Below are positions 1 through 8,356 of a DNA stretch of 11,969 bases, in pieces. The stretch is from positions 1 through 11,969 of the forward strand of contig NW_026516961.1 of assembly GCF_025766255.1 (NCBI RefSeq), given 5' to 3'. Below the pieces are notes generated by a model. The model was not told the origin of the DNA. It did not search any database and was given only the letters and a program-made list of their open reading frames with translations. The DNA is from Zychaea mexicana. Taxonomy: Eukaryota > Mucoromycota > Mucoromycetes > Mucorales > Lichtheimiaceae. Within the stretch, counting starts at the first letter, position 1, and each line of letters opens with the position of its first letter. The translations under genes and the position numbers were made by a program.

Positions 1-78
1 GCCACTGCCACGACCTGCACCACCAGGATTAACGATAACAATTGAGAGTTCACGAGGTGTTTGTTCTTGGGATGACAT
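1..78 (-). CDS. N-terminal fragment of a protein-coding gene (off left edge)
   Basis: The minus strand opens with ATG at 78-76 in a good fungal context (CAAA before the ATG). It reads 26 codons without a stop to the window edge, starting MSSQEQTPRELSIVIV and ending in NPGGAGRGSG. A short hydrophobic beta-like stretch followed by a glycine-rich loop could be the first strand and loop of a nucleotide-binding fold; lipid-kinase (DAGK-type) catalytic domains also begin with a VNP-plus-glycines loop. Too little is present to choose. A T-run on the coding strand and a TATA-like box lie just upstream, supporting this as a true gene start. The product is unknown. Confidence 0.6.
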   Translation of the reverse strand, partial: MSSQEQTPRELSIVIVNPGGAGRGSG

Positions 79-482
79 TTTGAAAAAAAAAGTTAATTAC
101 TCATCTTCCTGCTGAACGTACCTTACTTTTATATATACCCGAATCGCTTGCGGGAGAATTACACATACAGTTTTCACAAGCTGTTAGGATTGCAAACGCA
201 AATCATAGTATCTTCACCTTCATGATAGGATCTTCACCTATCTCCATCATGCAATAATAGACTATCTGCCGCTTTTTTTGCAACTGGTGTTTTAGTTTTC
301 TATCAATATTCACAGTTACATCTATCATGCTGCCGGATACAACCGTAGCTGTCAGTTATACATCGGCAAAGAAATCAGAACCCTTTTTGAAGTATAATTG
401 ATGGTCATATCTAGGGGAAACTCGCATCGGTTATCACTTATCGTTGATATCCGCTATCATTACCCGTTTTAGCAACTGTGAT
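79..482. other. Intergenic, no gene seen
   Basis: No ORF with a credible start or coding bias is visible on either strand. Apart from the TATA-like box at 127-137 I see only AT-rich DNA with short direct repeats such as the two ATCTTCACCT copies near 210-240. It is probably the 5' flank of the left-edge gene. Confidence 0.5.
127..137 (-). promoter_or_regulatory. TATA-like box for the left-edge gene
   Basis: The minus strand reads TATATATAAAA about 50 bp upstream of the ATG at 78. The position and orientation suit a core promoter of the left-edge gene. In AT-rich DNA such matches also arise by chance. Confidence 0.4.
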
Positions 483-619
483 CTCTCAAGCAAATGGGTC
501 GACACACGCACATTTGGAATTAGCCATGGTTTCACAGCGGGATACAATTTTTTTTTTTATTTCCTCCGAATTTCCATTCTAAGAATTGTGTGTCGACGTT
601 GACTCACGTTGCTTGAGAG
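483..619. repeat. MITE-like inverted-repeat unit, 137 bp
   Basis: CTCTCAAGCAA at 483-493 is the exact reverse complement of TTGCTTGAGAG at 609-619. Inside it, GTCGACACAC (498-507) pairs exactly with GTGTGTCGAC (588-597). Two nested perfect arms of 11 and 10 bp, with unequal spacers (4 versus 11 bp), enclose an AT-rich centre with a long T run. This is the structure of a small non-autonomous DNA element, or a strong hairpin. No clear target-site duplication flanks it, and no coding capacity is present. Confidence 0.5.
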
Positions 620-1524
620 TACCCTAAGACTTCTAGAAGGTGCAATATTGTAGCTACAGTGCTGTAAAGTGCAGTACATGTATCTATCATATATGGCAAC
701 AACATAACAAAACGGCAATAGCAGTCACATAGTATATAGGCTTTTTTTCTTGAGAAAACTTTATTCTCAGAGCTATTACTAGCCAATGAGATGTACTACA
801 GAGCTATGATAAGAATTCTGTTATATCAATCAAATGCTGTGCAGTCATTGGTAGGCTCAAAATTAGCAGTCACATCTCTAGATTATTACTTTACATAGTA
901 ACTGATGACTTTTTTTGGAGAATTATTTTCTTAAAGGGGTTTCTTGTCAACTAAACACCCTACAGTGCCCTACTAAAAATCCTACTAATTAAGTCACATC
1001 TTAGCTATCTACTCATATAATTGTTATGGCGATTCAACCACATTTCTTTTCTCTCATTTTTTTCATACTTATAGGTTGCTCTCATTTCACTCTGAACAGA
1101 GAATACCATACCCTAATGTAGTAATGGAAGATACATTTTCTATTTTCCTTCCAAAAGAGGGCTTCTCAGAGGCCTCTATGGTAGCTCGCTCGCATCGATA
1201 TAAAAGGAAACTGTCACTTGCAACAATAAAATATCAAAAGAAAAATATACCCTCTATTTTTCTTCTATTTTATCTGCTTTTATCATAAAAATAAACAATA
1301 TTCCACTATCAGCTATTATTCGCCACCCAGCGAAGAAAGCATTGGTAGAGTATACTGCGCCCGTAGAGAGGTATCCATAACTTTGAAAAGTTATAGATTT
1401 TCAATAAATTGAAGTTGGGAGATAGGGGAAGCCAGTACCCCAAAGTTTTGGAGGGGGACATAAGGGCTGAAAGTGAAAAAGCAAAAAATACTGAGCTTCT
1501 GTAAGCTATTTTCCAATATGTGGG
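620..1524. other. Intergenic DNA left of the transposon
   Basis: Only short ORFs (60-72 codons, several starting at non-ATG codons) occur, on both strands, with no recognisable motif or splice-supported extension. The octamer-plus AGCAGTCACAT occurs twice (near 719 and 867). A TATAAAAGG stretch lies near 1199. I see no gene. Confidence 0.5.
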
Positions 1525-1558
1525 CAACTCCCTTATTCCGGCACAAAAATAAGAGTTG
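1525..1558. repeat. Imperfect terminal hairpin at the left transposon end
   Basis: The first 34 bp of the arm fold back on themselves. CAACTC-CC-TTATT at 1525-1537 pairs with AATAAGAGTTG at 1548-1558 over 11 bp, with a two-base bulge. The same sequence ends the right arm. A sub-terminal palindrome at the tip is a plausible transposase-binding or end-recognition structure. Confidence 0.6.
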
Positions 1559-2863
1559 GTAGTTCCCCCCCCTCAATTTTTTTGAATTTTAAGGTCAGCC
1601 GCCAGAGACACTGTACTGGGCAGCAGAGGGGCATTTGAGGGGAAGAGAATTTTACCAAGTGCCTTATATTCCTTTATAAAAACGTTTTTGTTTCAGCTCA
1701 TCTGAGAGCATTCTCTAAAGCAACAAAGAAACCGTTCCCAATTGCAGATCCACATGAAAATGCCAACAACTTGACCTAATTCAAAAGGTAACGGTTTTAA
1801 ATGGAGGGGTGAAAAGGAATGAAAAGTGCTATTTCTTTGTTTTATTCTATGTAACGCGGTAATAACAACAAACACGATGGTTGCTTTCTTAATGTTTCTT
1901 TAGAACGTATTCATTGTTGAGAAACACTCATTTTGAAGGGATCAATCGAAGCAGCATCGTTGGCATTGGCACACAACTCATTTTACTCGAACGATTTGCT
2001 TGACCAACTTGGTACGAATTGTGAAAGCTTTTCTCTCCTTGCTTTTACAGAACGCGGTTAAGAAACTACCACACACTTGCTCTTTGTTTGCGTTGCAAAA
2101 GCACATTGTGAATGCATTTCTGGTAGCGGCATCGTTGGTGAATCATTTGAACTCTTATTTAATCACAGGAATCAAGACTCATTAGTTGATGGAAAAGGAA
2201 GAGGTCAGGGCGAGGGTCTTTTTCGTTTATTCTTTATAGACTGTAGTAAAGATATTTAACACTTTTCTTGCCTGCTCTCAACTCGCCCTTGCCGTCCATC
2301 CACTGTATCAAGTACCCACAAGCACTGCTGATACCTAAGGTTTGTTTCATTGGTAGAAAACTGACAAGCTATGGAAGGGAATAAGATATGTTGTATATGA
2401 AGTTAGCACTTGTAGGTTTGATTTCTTACTTCTATAGGTTCTGCGCCGCGTTTATGTTATACCCTGCACCACACGTTATGAACACGACTCGCTATACATA
2501 CACGATCCATACATTGTACGGCACATACAAATACGCATATATACATACGATCACTTGCACATTTGCACGAAAACGAAATGATATTGTAGGCATGGAGCTA
2601 AAGGGAAGGGATGCTATTGTGGGATGGACGTCAATACATCATTGGATGGAATCGAAGTATGCTTTTTGTTTCTTACACAACGACCTACCTTATGGATCGG
2701 CCATCACAGCATCCAGCCTTTGTATCTCAACCTTGCAACAATGATCCACACAAATACGAGATCAATGTAGCAACGATGATCGGATCCGTTCGTTACGGCC
2801 TTATCCATCACCAGTGTAGCTGCTTTGTACACGATGGAAGTAAGCAGTTGGATCGACATAAAT
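1525..2863 (+). repeat. Left terminal inverted repeat of the MULE (1339 bp)
   Basis: Read rightwards it equals the reverse complement of 6974-5637 except for a few small differences. There is an 8-base C run here against 11 G on the other side, four single extra bases here (near 2342, in ATTGGTAG; near 2478 and 2487, in GTTATGAACACGACTCG; near 2847, in GCAGTTGG) and at least one substitution (C/T near 2820). ORFs up to 118 codons occur, but the largest is broken in the partner arm by these indels, so I read the arm as noncoding. The match ends inside AAAT at 2860-2863. Confidence 0.92.
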
Positions 2864-3019
2864 TTATAGGTAGAGTTTGGGAGATCGAGCGCATCGTGTA
2901 TGGATAGGAAGATGATTTTTCATAGAAGAGAATATTCAAACAGACATAAATACAATGATATTTTATACAAAAGATAATGAAGCGATAATAATAGAATAGA
3001 AAGAAGATTAAGAAAAGGG
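2864..3019. other. Transposase 3' flank
   Basis: Noncoding stretch between the inner edge of the left arm and the transposase stop codon at 3020. It is AT-rich and is presumably the 3' untranslated region of the minus-strand gene. No exact AATAAA is seen on the minus strand; ATAAAATA near 2960 is the closest match. Confidence 0.4.
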
Positions 3020-3391
3020 CTATGGGTTTTGCCTTTGGAAGTTGGAATTCGGCGGTGTGGAAAGGATGTTGTTCAGGGAGGTATCAAAGTCGTTTGTCCA
3101 TTTTTCAAGTGTGGCGAGCAACTGGGCAACCTCATCAGCTTTGCTATTATCTATAATAGATTTGTCTACGCGACGCATCATGGCATTTGCCTTACTAATA
3201 TGCTTCTTTAATGCGCGCTTAAGGCTATCCTTTGGTCCGTCATTGCGTTGCAATTGATTTTGGGTGGGTGGGCGTGTAATACTATTGCGGGTGCTTGATG
3301 TAGTACTGTTTGTATTTTGGACAGCTGCTAACCAATCCTTTAGGGATGGTCGCACTGTGATGTTGCTCACCGCCTGCTCGACAAGGAACAT

Positions 3392-3436
3392 ATGTTTGCA
3401 GGGAAAGTAGTGTTTTTGGTATTGAGGGCACGAGCA
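3392..3436 (-). other. SWIM zinc finger coding segment
   Basis: It encodes CSCPQYQKHYFPCKH, that is C-x-C-x9-C-x-H, the SWIM signature usual at the C-terminal side of MULE transposases. It is thought to bind zinc and help bind DNA or protein. The codons for the first two cysteines are at 3436-3434 and 3430-3428, and the CKH triplet ends at 3392. Confidence 0.88.
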
Positions 3437-3466
3437 AGAAACAATTTGGCTACTTTCAGTAGTTAT

Positions 3467-3537
3467 CTAAGGATAAACAATGTATCCTGTTAATCAAACA
3501 ATCAAATGTATGCTAGTCAATAACACAGGTTACATAC
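3467..3537 (-). other. Transposase intron 2 (71 bp), joins core to SWIM finger
   Basis: The donor is GTATGT, TTAAC serves as a branch-like site, and the acceptor is CCTTAG. Both sides are phase 0. Without splicing the protein stops five codons after the donor. With it, the frame runs into the SWIM finger. An earlier AG at 3488-3487 would give a stop after seven codons. Confidence 0.85.
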
Positions 3538-5079
3538 CGTATAAATAATACGTTCATTTGTGAACGAGGTACACAAGTATTCTCTGGATGAGAATTGTTG
3601 AACCATGCTGCGCAGTTTTGTACGCTCGATAGCTTCTGCTTTTATTTCTTGTTCGCGCAGAGTATGCTCGTATGCACCCATACGACCAACATTAGCGAGC
3701 AAGCGTTTGATTTCCTCGATGATGTCAAATGCAACGTCTTTAGCTAATACATGGATCAGCAAGTCCAATCGATGGATTTTCTTGCGCTTCAGGTAATGCG
3801 TTTTGAGCTGGTTATGCCAAGACTCGACGTAGTTGTTTGTTTGCATGTTGCTAAAGGCTTCGGGCTGGAAACATGCTGCCCAGCGCTCAACACCTTCACC
3901 ACCAACGCTGTCTATCCACTGTCGTTGGAAATAAGACACAAAAATAGCTTGAGATGCGCCAAAGTCAGAAAGGAAAGCATTGAGGAGGCGTCTGAAACAT
4001 GCTTGATCGTCTTCATACATTAGGGCTGTCAAACGGTCCCTGATGATAGCTCTAGTCTCCTCTGCTGACTGTGTGTCTGTTTCGACTACTTTTGCTTGCA
4101 CGTTCTGCATCCAAGCGCGCATAACGTGCCAGACACAGAACTGGATTGTGCAGTTAGGCCAAACTTGACTGATCGCATTATTTTCGGGCAAACTACAATC
4201 GATGGTGATGCGTGAAGGATTGACACCAAGAGACGCCAAAGAGCGGAACCAGTCGGCCAATGGGGCAGCAGAGAGGTCGTCAGTTATCATATATGCAACA
4301 GGTGCACCTCTGCCCGCGATTGGATGCCGAATAACCATTGTATAGAGTACACCATCATTGTAATGGCATACGTCATGAGTGGCGTCCAAGGAAACGAACT
4401 CGGCACTGCAGAGAAGCGTCTTTTGCCATTGTGAAAGGAAGCCAAAAGCGAAACCGTCTACACCAAGAAGCCTCTGGGAAGGTGAACCGTCTTCAGTACC
4501 GATCCATACATGGTACCCTTCAGATTGAAGGTCGTCAAGCCATTTTTTTACGGAGACAAAGTCGTCCTTGTCCTTGGCGCTTTTTTCTTGCCGGATTTTG
4601 AAAAAGATGTTGTACACATCAGTGGTTGTAATATATGCTGCACGCTGATTCTCAGGAGCGTCATGATATTCATGCTGCAGAAATATACGAACATCCCGGA
4701 CGTTGTATCCCTTGCAAAGTTCCTGGCGGATGGACTCCTTCACTTCCTCCGAGTTTGGCAAATACTGGACATCTTGAATGCTACCAGGAGTATGCCCTGT
4801 GTGCTCACCTTTAAACTTTAACACAACTTTGGTGGTATCTTTGAAATAACAAGTGCAAGCAAATATGCTTTGCAGCCAGCTTGCTTGGACTTCTTTTGGA
4901 TTAGACGGCGTTTGATCCCATTACTGCTGCTATCAATATGTGCGCCTGCCAGATCTATCTGTTCTTCCTGCTTTTATCCCTGCTGTCCGCCTGGTCAGCA
5001 CGGTGACAAAAGTATCGCGCAGTCCATAGAACTCTTGGCTGAACATTACGCCTTTTCGCCGGATGTTCATCTTCATTCT

Positions 5080-5143
5080 CTATATGTTATGCTTAGTGCC
5101 GTGCAACATTACTTAGTCTGATCATATGGGATAGGATTGTTAC
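5080..5143 (-). other. Transposase intron 1 (64 bp)
   Basis: The donor is GTAACA and the acceptor ACATATAG, with CACTAAG/CATAAC branch-like sequence before it. Exon 1 ends with one base of a codon and exon 2 supplies AG, giving GAG and the frame leading to YFCHRA. A shorter GTAATG donor at 5112 would give a 33 bp intron and an immediate stop, so I rejected it. Confidence 0.65.
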
Positions 5144-5312
5144 CAGTGCGTTCCTTGCGCTCAAATCTACTGGTACTATGATGAGCATAGCACTCGCCAG
5201 TTGTTTGAGGGAGTCTGCTAATAACAGCCTCGTATTCTTCAATACCAACGGTCTGCTCTTGGTTTGAACGGGGAGGAATGAGGAGAGGGTTGGACGATTG
5301 CTGATCGCTCAT

Positions 5313-5636
5313 GTTGCAAATAGAATTAGATTTCGAGATCGAGATTTAAATGAGAGATGTAGACAGGTGGAGCGGACACAGCTTTGACGCGCGACTTTGT
5401 ATAAAAAGGTGACACAAGTTAGTTACAGCTCGATGTGTACGCCTTGTGGGTGGTTTTCATAAACTTTAGAGATAAAGAGCAACTCTTTTAAATATATAAT
5501 ATATAAGCTTGATGCTGTAATAACTATGCATGCCCATATTAGAGGTGCAATGCTTTGCATGCTTACTCCCTTTATTTCCCAAATATCCCAATATATTGAA
5601 GTCTTTTTATAGCAAAGAATGTCTTTATTCCAAACG
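5313..5636. promoter_or_regulatory. Transposase 5' flank with TATA-like tract
   Basis: Noncoding stretch between the transposase ATG and the inner edge of the right arm. The strongest core-promoter candidate on the minus strand is the TATATATTATATATT tract at about 5491-5506, some 180 bp upstream of the ATG. TATTTCCC/TATCCC stretches lie further up. No operator-like symmetry is evident. Confidence 0.35.
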
Positions 5637-6974
5637 ATTTATGTCGATCCAATGCTTACTTCCATCGTGTACAAAGCAACTACACTGGTGATGGATAAGG
5701 CCGTAACGAACGGATCCGATCATCGTTGCTACATTGATCTCGTATTTGTGTGGATCATTGTTGCAAGGTTGAGATACAAAGGCTGGATGCTGTGATGGCC
5801 GATCCATAAGGTAGGTCGTTGTGTAAGAAACAAAAAGCATACTTCGATTCCATCCAATGATGTATTGACGTCCATCCCACAATAGCATCCCTTCCCTTTA
5901 GCTCCATGCCTACAATATCATTTCGTTTTCGTGCAAATGTGCAAGTGATCGTATGTATATATGCGTATTTGTATGTGCCGTACAATGTATGGATCGTGTA
6001 TGTATAGCGATCGTGTTCTAACGTGTGGTGCAGGGTATAACATAAACGCGGCGCAGAACCTATAGAAGTAAGAAATCAAACCTACAAGTGCTAACTTCAT
6101 ATACAACATATCTTATTCCCTTCCATAGCTTGTCAGTTTTCTACAATGAAACAAACCTTAGGTATCAGCAGTGCTTGTGGGTACTTGATACAGTGGATGG
6201 ACGGCAAGGGCGAGTTGAGAGCAGGCAAGAAAAGTGTTAAATATCTTTACTACAGTCTATAAAGAATAAACGAAAAAGACCCTCGCCCTGACCTCTTCCT
6301 TTTCCATCAACTAATGAGTCTTGATTCCTGTGATTAAATAAGAGTTCAAATGATTCACCAACGATGCCGCTACCAGAAATGCATTCACAATGTGCTTTTG
6401 CAACGCAAACAAAGAGCAAGTGTGTGGTAGTTTCTTAACCGCGTTCTGTAAAAGCAAGGAGAGAAAAGCTTTCACAATTCGTACCAAGTTGGTCAAGCAA
6501 ATCGTTCGAGTAAAATGAGTTGTGTGCCAATGCCAACGATGCTGCTTCGATTGATCCCTTCAAAATGAGTGTTTCTCAACAATGAATACGTTCTAAAGAA
6601 ACATTAAGAAAGCAACCATCGTGTTTGTTGTTATTACCGCGTTACATAGAATAAAACAAAGAAATAGCACTTTTCATTCCTTTTCACCCCTCCATTTAAA
6701 ACCGTTACCTTTTGAATTAGGTCAAGTTGTTGGCATTTTCATGTGGATCTGCAATTGGGAACGGTTTCTTTGTTGCTTTAGAGAATGCTCTCAGATGAGC
6801 TGAAACAAAAACGTTTTTATAAAGGAATATAAGGCACTTGGTAAAATTCTCTTCCCCTCAAATGCCCCTCTGCTGCCCAGTACAGTGTCTCTGGCGGCTG
6901 ACCTTAAAATTCAAAAAAATTGAGGGGGGGGGGGAACTACCAACTCTTATTTTTGTGCCGGAATAAGGGAGTTG
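5637..6974 (-). repeat. Right terminal inverted repeat of the MULE (1338 bp)
   Basis: This is the partner of 1525-2863. The length difference of one base is fully explained by the indels I could list (three extra bases in the G run here, four missing elsewhere), so few other indels should exist. This arm lies upstream of the minus-strand transposase and may carry its distal promoter elements. Short ORFs (60-87 codons) are copies of those in the left arm and show no motif. Confidence 0.92.
6941..6974. repeat. Imperfect terminal hairpin at the right transposon end
   Basis: This is the reverse complement of 1525-1558, with the same 11 bp stem and two-base bulge. It marks the right edge of the element: beyond 6974 similarity to the left flank is lost. 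Confidence 0.6.
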
Positions 6975-7112
6975 ACCAGAGTGCTTGTGAGAGTGAGGGT
7001 TAACTCCGATCTTGTATCCTGGTGATGTGGTTTTGGCATGGTGCGAAGCAGCAGCAAAGCCAGCCTTAGAATAGACCTCTGCTACTTTTATTTTACCCCA
7101 CATTGGTTTCAA
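6975..7112 (-). other. Open stretch abutting the right transposon end, function unknown
   Basis: The minus strand is open from a TTG at 7112 (first ATG at 7103, reading MWGKIKVAEVYSKAGF) through the insertion point into the inverted repeat, stopping at 6858. About 46 codons lie outside the element. The composition looks protein-like, so the transposon may have landed in an exon or an older element, but the left flank shows no matching continuation. I do not recognise the peptide. Confidence 0.2.
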
Positions 7113-7819
7113 GGTTGGCTCTCCTCGGTGTCAGCAGTAGTCCTTTAAGGACGCCCTAGCGAAAGCAGTAGGATCGTAGATTGTCATGTGTGCTGGATTT
7201 ATCCCCATGCATGGACCATTGCAAGTAGCATATGCCTTCATCATGTTATGCCTGTCCGGCTTCAAGGCAAGTATCTTTATTACTTCCATTTTATACATAT
7301 CATATCAACTAACTTCTATTCCTGGTATCGGATGCATGAGATCTGTTGTCTGATATTATCAGCGAAAGCATGGCAAAGGCAAAGGAATCGGTTGGCTCTC
7401 CCAAGTGTCAACAGTAGTTCTTTGAGGACGCCCTAAGTGAAAGCAGTGGGATCGTAGATTGTCATGTGTGCTGGATTTATCCCCATACATGGACCATTGC
7501 AAGTAGCATATGCCTTCATCATGTTATGCCTGTCCGGCTTCAAGGCAAGTATCTTTATTACTTCCATTTTATACATATCATATCAACTAACTTCTATTCC
7601 TGATATCGGGCGCATGAGATCTGTTGTCTGATATTATCGGCAAAAGCATGGCAAAGGCAAAGGAATCGGTTGGCTCTCCCAAGTGTCAACAGTAGTTCTT
7701 TGAGGACGCCCTAAGTGAAAGCAGTGGGATCGTAGATTGTCATGTGTGCTGGATTTATCCCCATGCATAGACCATTGCAAGTAGCGTATGCCTTTACCAT
7801 GTTATGCATTTCCAGCTTC
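7113..7819. repeat. Tandem repeat, about 2.5 units of 277-279 bp
   Basis: Units start with GGTTGGCTCTCC at 7113, 7390 and 7669. The third breaks off near 7819, where ATTTCCAGCTTCC replaces CTGTCCGGCTTC. Units 2 and 3 are nearly identical at their starts, while unit 1 differs slightly there (CTAGCGAAAGCAGTAGG versus CTAAGTGAAAGCAGTGGG). Each full unit carries GTATCT followed by a perfect CAACTAAC branch-like site about 47 bp downstream, and an open plus-strand stretch (CAGFIPMHGPLQVAYAF), so the unit may derive from an exon-intron piece. A stop precedes the open stretch in each unit. Confidence 0.85.
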
Positions 7820-8350
7820 CGTGTGGTTTCTTTTCCCTATTGCATCATGCACGATTTTTATCCCTTGCGATTACAACATGTATAGCCGAGAATGAGTACT
7901 GTCGTATCCTTGGAGCACTTGCCTGCACGATTTCCTAGGAGACACCCAATCACAAGAACCATCTTCCCGTATCTTTCATACATGTAGAAAACCTATCGCT
8001 GTACCATTTATACATATGAATGCTACATAATGTCTTACGCAATATACAAAGCACCACAGGCTTCAAACCAACCGTGCGCTTAATAACATGTAATTGCCAA
8101 TGTTGACATCCATACTTATTTGAAATGAGCTGTTGATGTCCTCTATTATACATCCTATTAATGGAACTCTGGGTCCAGGCTGTTAGGATATCCATCATGC
8201 ACAAGGACAAAACACCCACTACCGTCTTATGGTATACCTAATATTTGCAACGAAGGCTCAGCTTCGTGGCTTGAACATCGATCTCAGAAGAGATTCATCT
8301 TTTGCTCCTTTGTGTATTATCTTATGAGCAAAGTGGACAAAGTCTGGTAT
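7820..8350. other. Mostly empty; one weak 89-codon ORF on minus strand
   Basis: The minus strand is open from a GTG at 8219 to 7950. It includes ATG codons near 8198 and the stretch YGCQHWQLHVIKRTVGLKP. No motif, homologue or splice-supported extension is recognised. The plus-strand ORF starting at 8302 runs antisense to the last exon of the neighbouring gene and is a shadow. I would not call a gene here. Confidence 0.3.
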
Positions 8351-8356
8351 TTTATT
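8351..8356 (-). terminator. Polyadenylation signal overlapping the stop codon
   Basis: The minus strand reads TGAATAAA: the final base of the stop codon is the first base of a canonical AATAAA. This supports 8356 as the real 3' end of the ten-exon coding region. Confidence 0.5.

Larger units (their letters stand above)
3020..5312 (-). pseudogene. MULE-type DDE transposase with SWIM zinc finger, three exons, two apparent frameshifts
   Basis: Exons by my reading: 5312-5144, 5079-3538, 3466-3020, about 720 codons. Exon 1 starts with ATG (MSDQQSS). Exon 2 opens with a W...YFCHRA stretch, then KKSKQAGCKA and GEHTGHTPGS, which together look like the C-H...C...H-H zinc-binding N-terminus of this family. 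The DDE core follows: SLDATHD (Asp at 4386-4384), ITIDCS (Asp at 4200-4198), CVWH (CxxH, near 4135) and NNYVESWHNQLK (Glu at 3825-3823). Exon 3 supplies a complete SWIM finger and a polar, Asn/Ser-rich tail. The enzyme would cut the element's ends and join them to new target DNA in the nucleus. The frame must shift near 4965 and near 4855; each is explained by one lost base. From 4824 to 3020 the gene is intact. The lesions could be real decay or sequencing error. Confidence 0.85.
1525..6974 (-). mobile_element. Mutator-like (MULE) DNA transposon with 1.34 kb terminal inverted repeats
   Basis: Two long arms in inverted orientation (1525-2863 and 5637-6974) enclose a 2.77 kb core holding one minus-strand gene for a MULE-type DDE transposase with a SWIM zinc finger. 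Long terminal inverted repeats with a transposase between them are the classic layout of autonomous Mutator-like elements. The arms are nearly identical, so the insertion is young or the arms have been homogenised. The outer edges are sharp: both arms begin CAACTCCCTTATTCCGG and the flanks beyond are unrelated. MULEs normally leave 8-11 bp target duplications; none is seen (ATATGTGGG on the left, ACCAGAGTG on the right). The transposase reading frame seems broken twice, so this copy may be defective unless the breaks are sequencing errors. Confidence 0.9.

Noticed and set aside
1693..2259. Paired 60-61 codon ORFs in the left arm, mirrored at 6237-6803
   Set aside because: They are identical only because the arms are copies. 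They overlap one another on both strands and have no recognisable features.
2388..2744. 118-codon ORF in the left inverted repeat (and its partial copies at 5755-6109)
   Set aside because: In the other arm the same stretch is split by two one-base indels and no motif is present. It is inverted-repeat DNA rather than a conserved gene.
3029..4821. Plus-strand ORFs of 60-103 codons opposite the transposase
   Set aside because: They are antisense shadows of a well-supported minus-strand gene with catalytic motifs.
5080..5112. 33 bp alternative first intron of the transposase (donor GTAATG)
   Set aside because: It is too short for fungal splicing and leads at once to a stop; the 64 bp intron keeps the frame.
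7113..7819. CRISPR-like array
   Set aside because: The repeats are 278 bp direct tandem units without short repeat-spacer alternation, in a eukaryote-like sequence.
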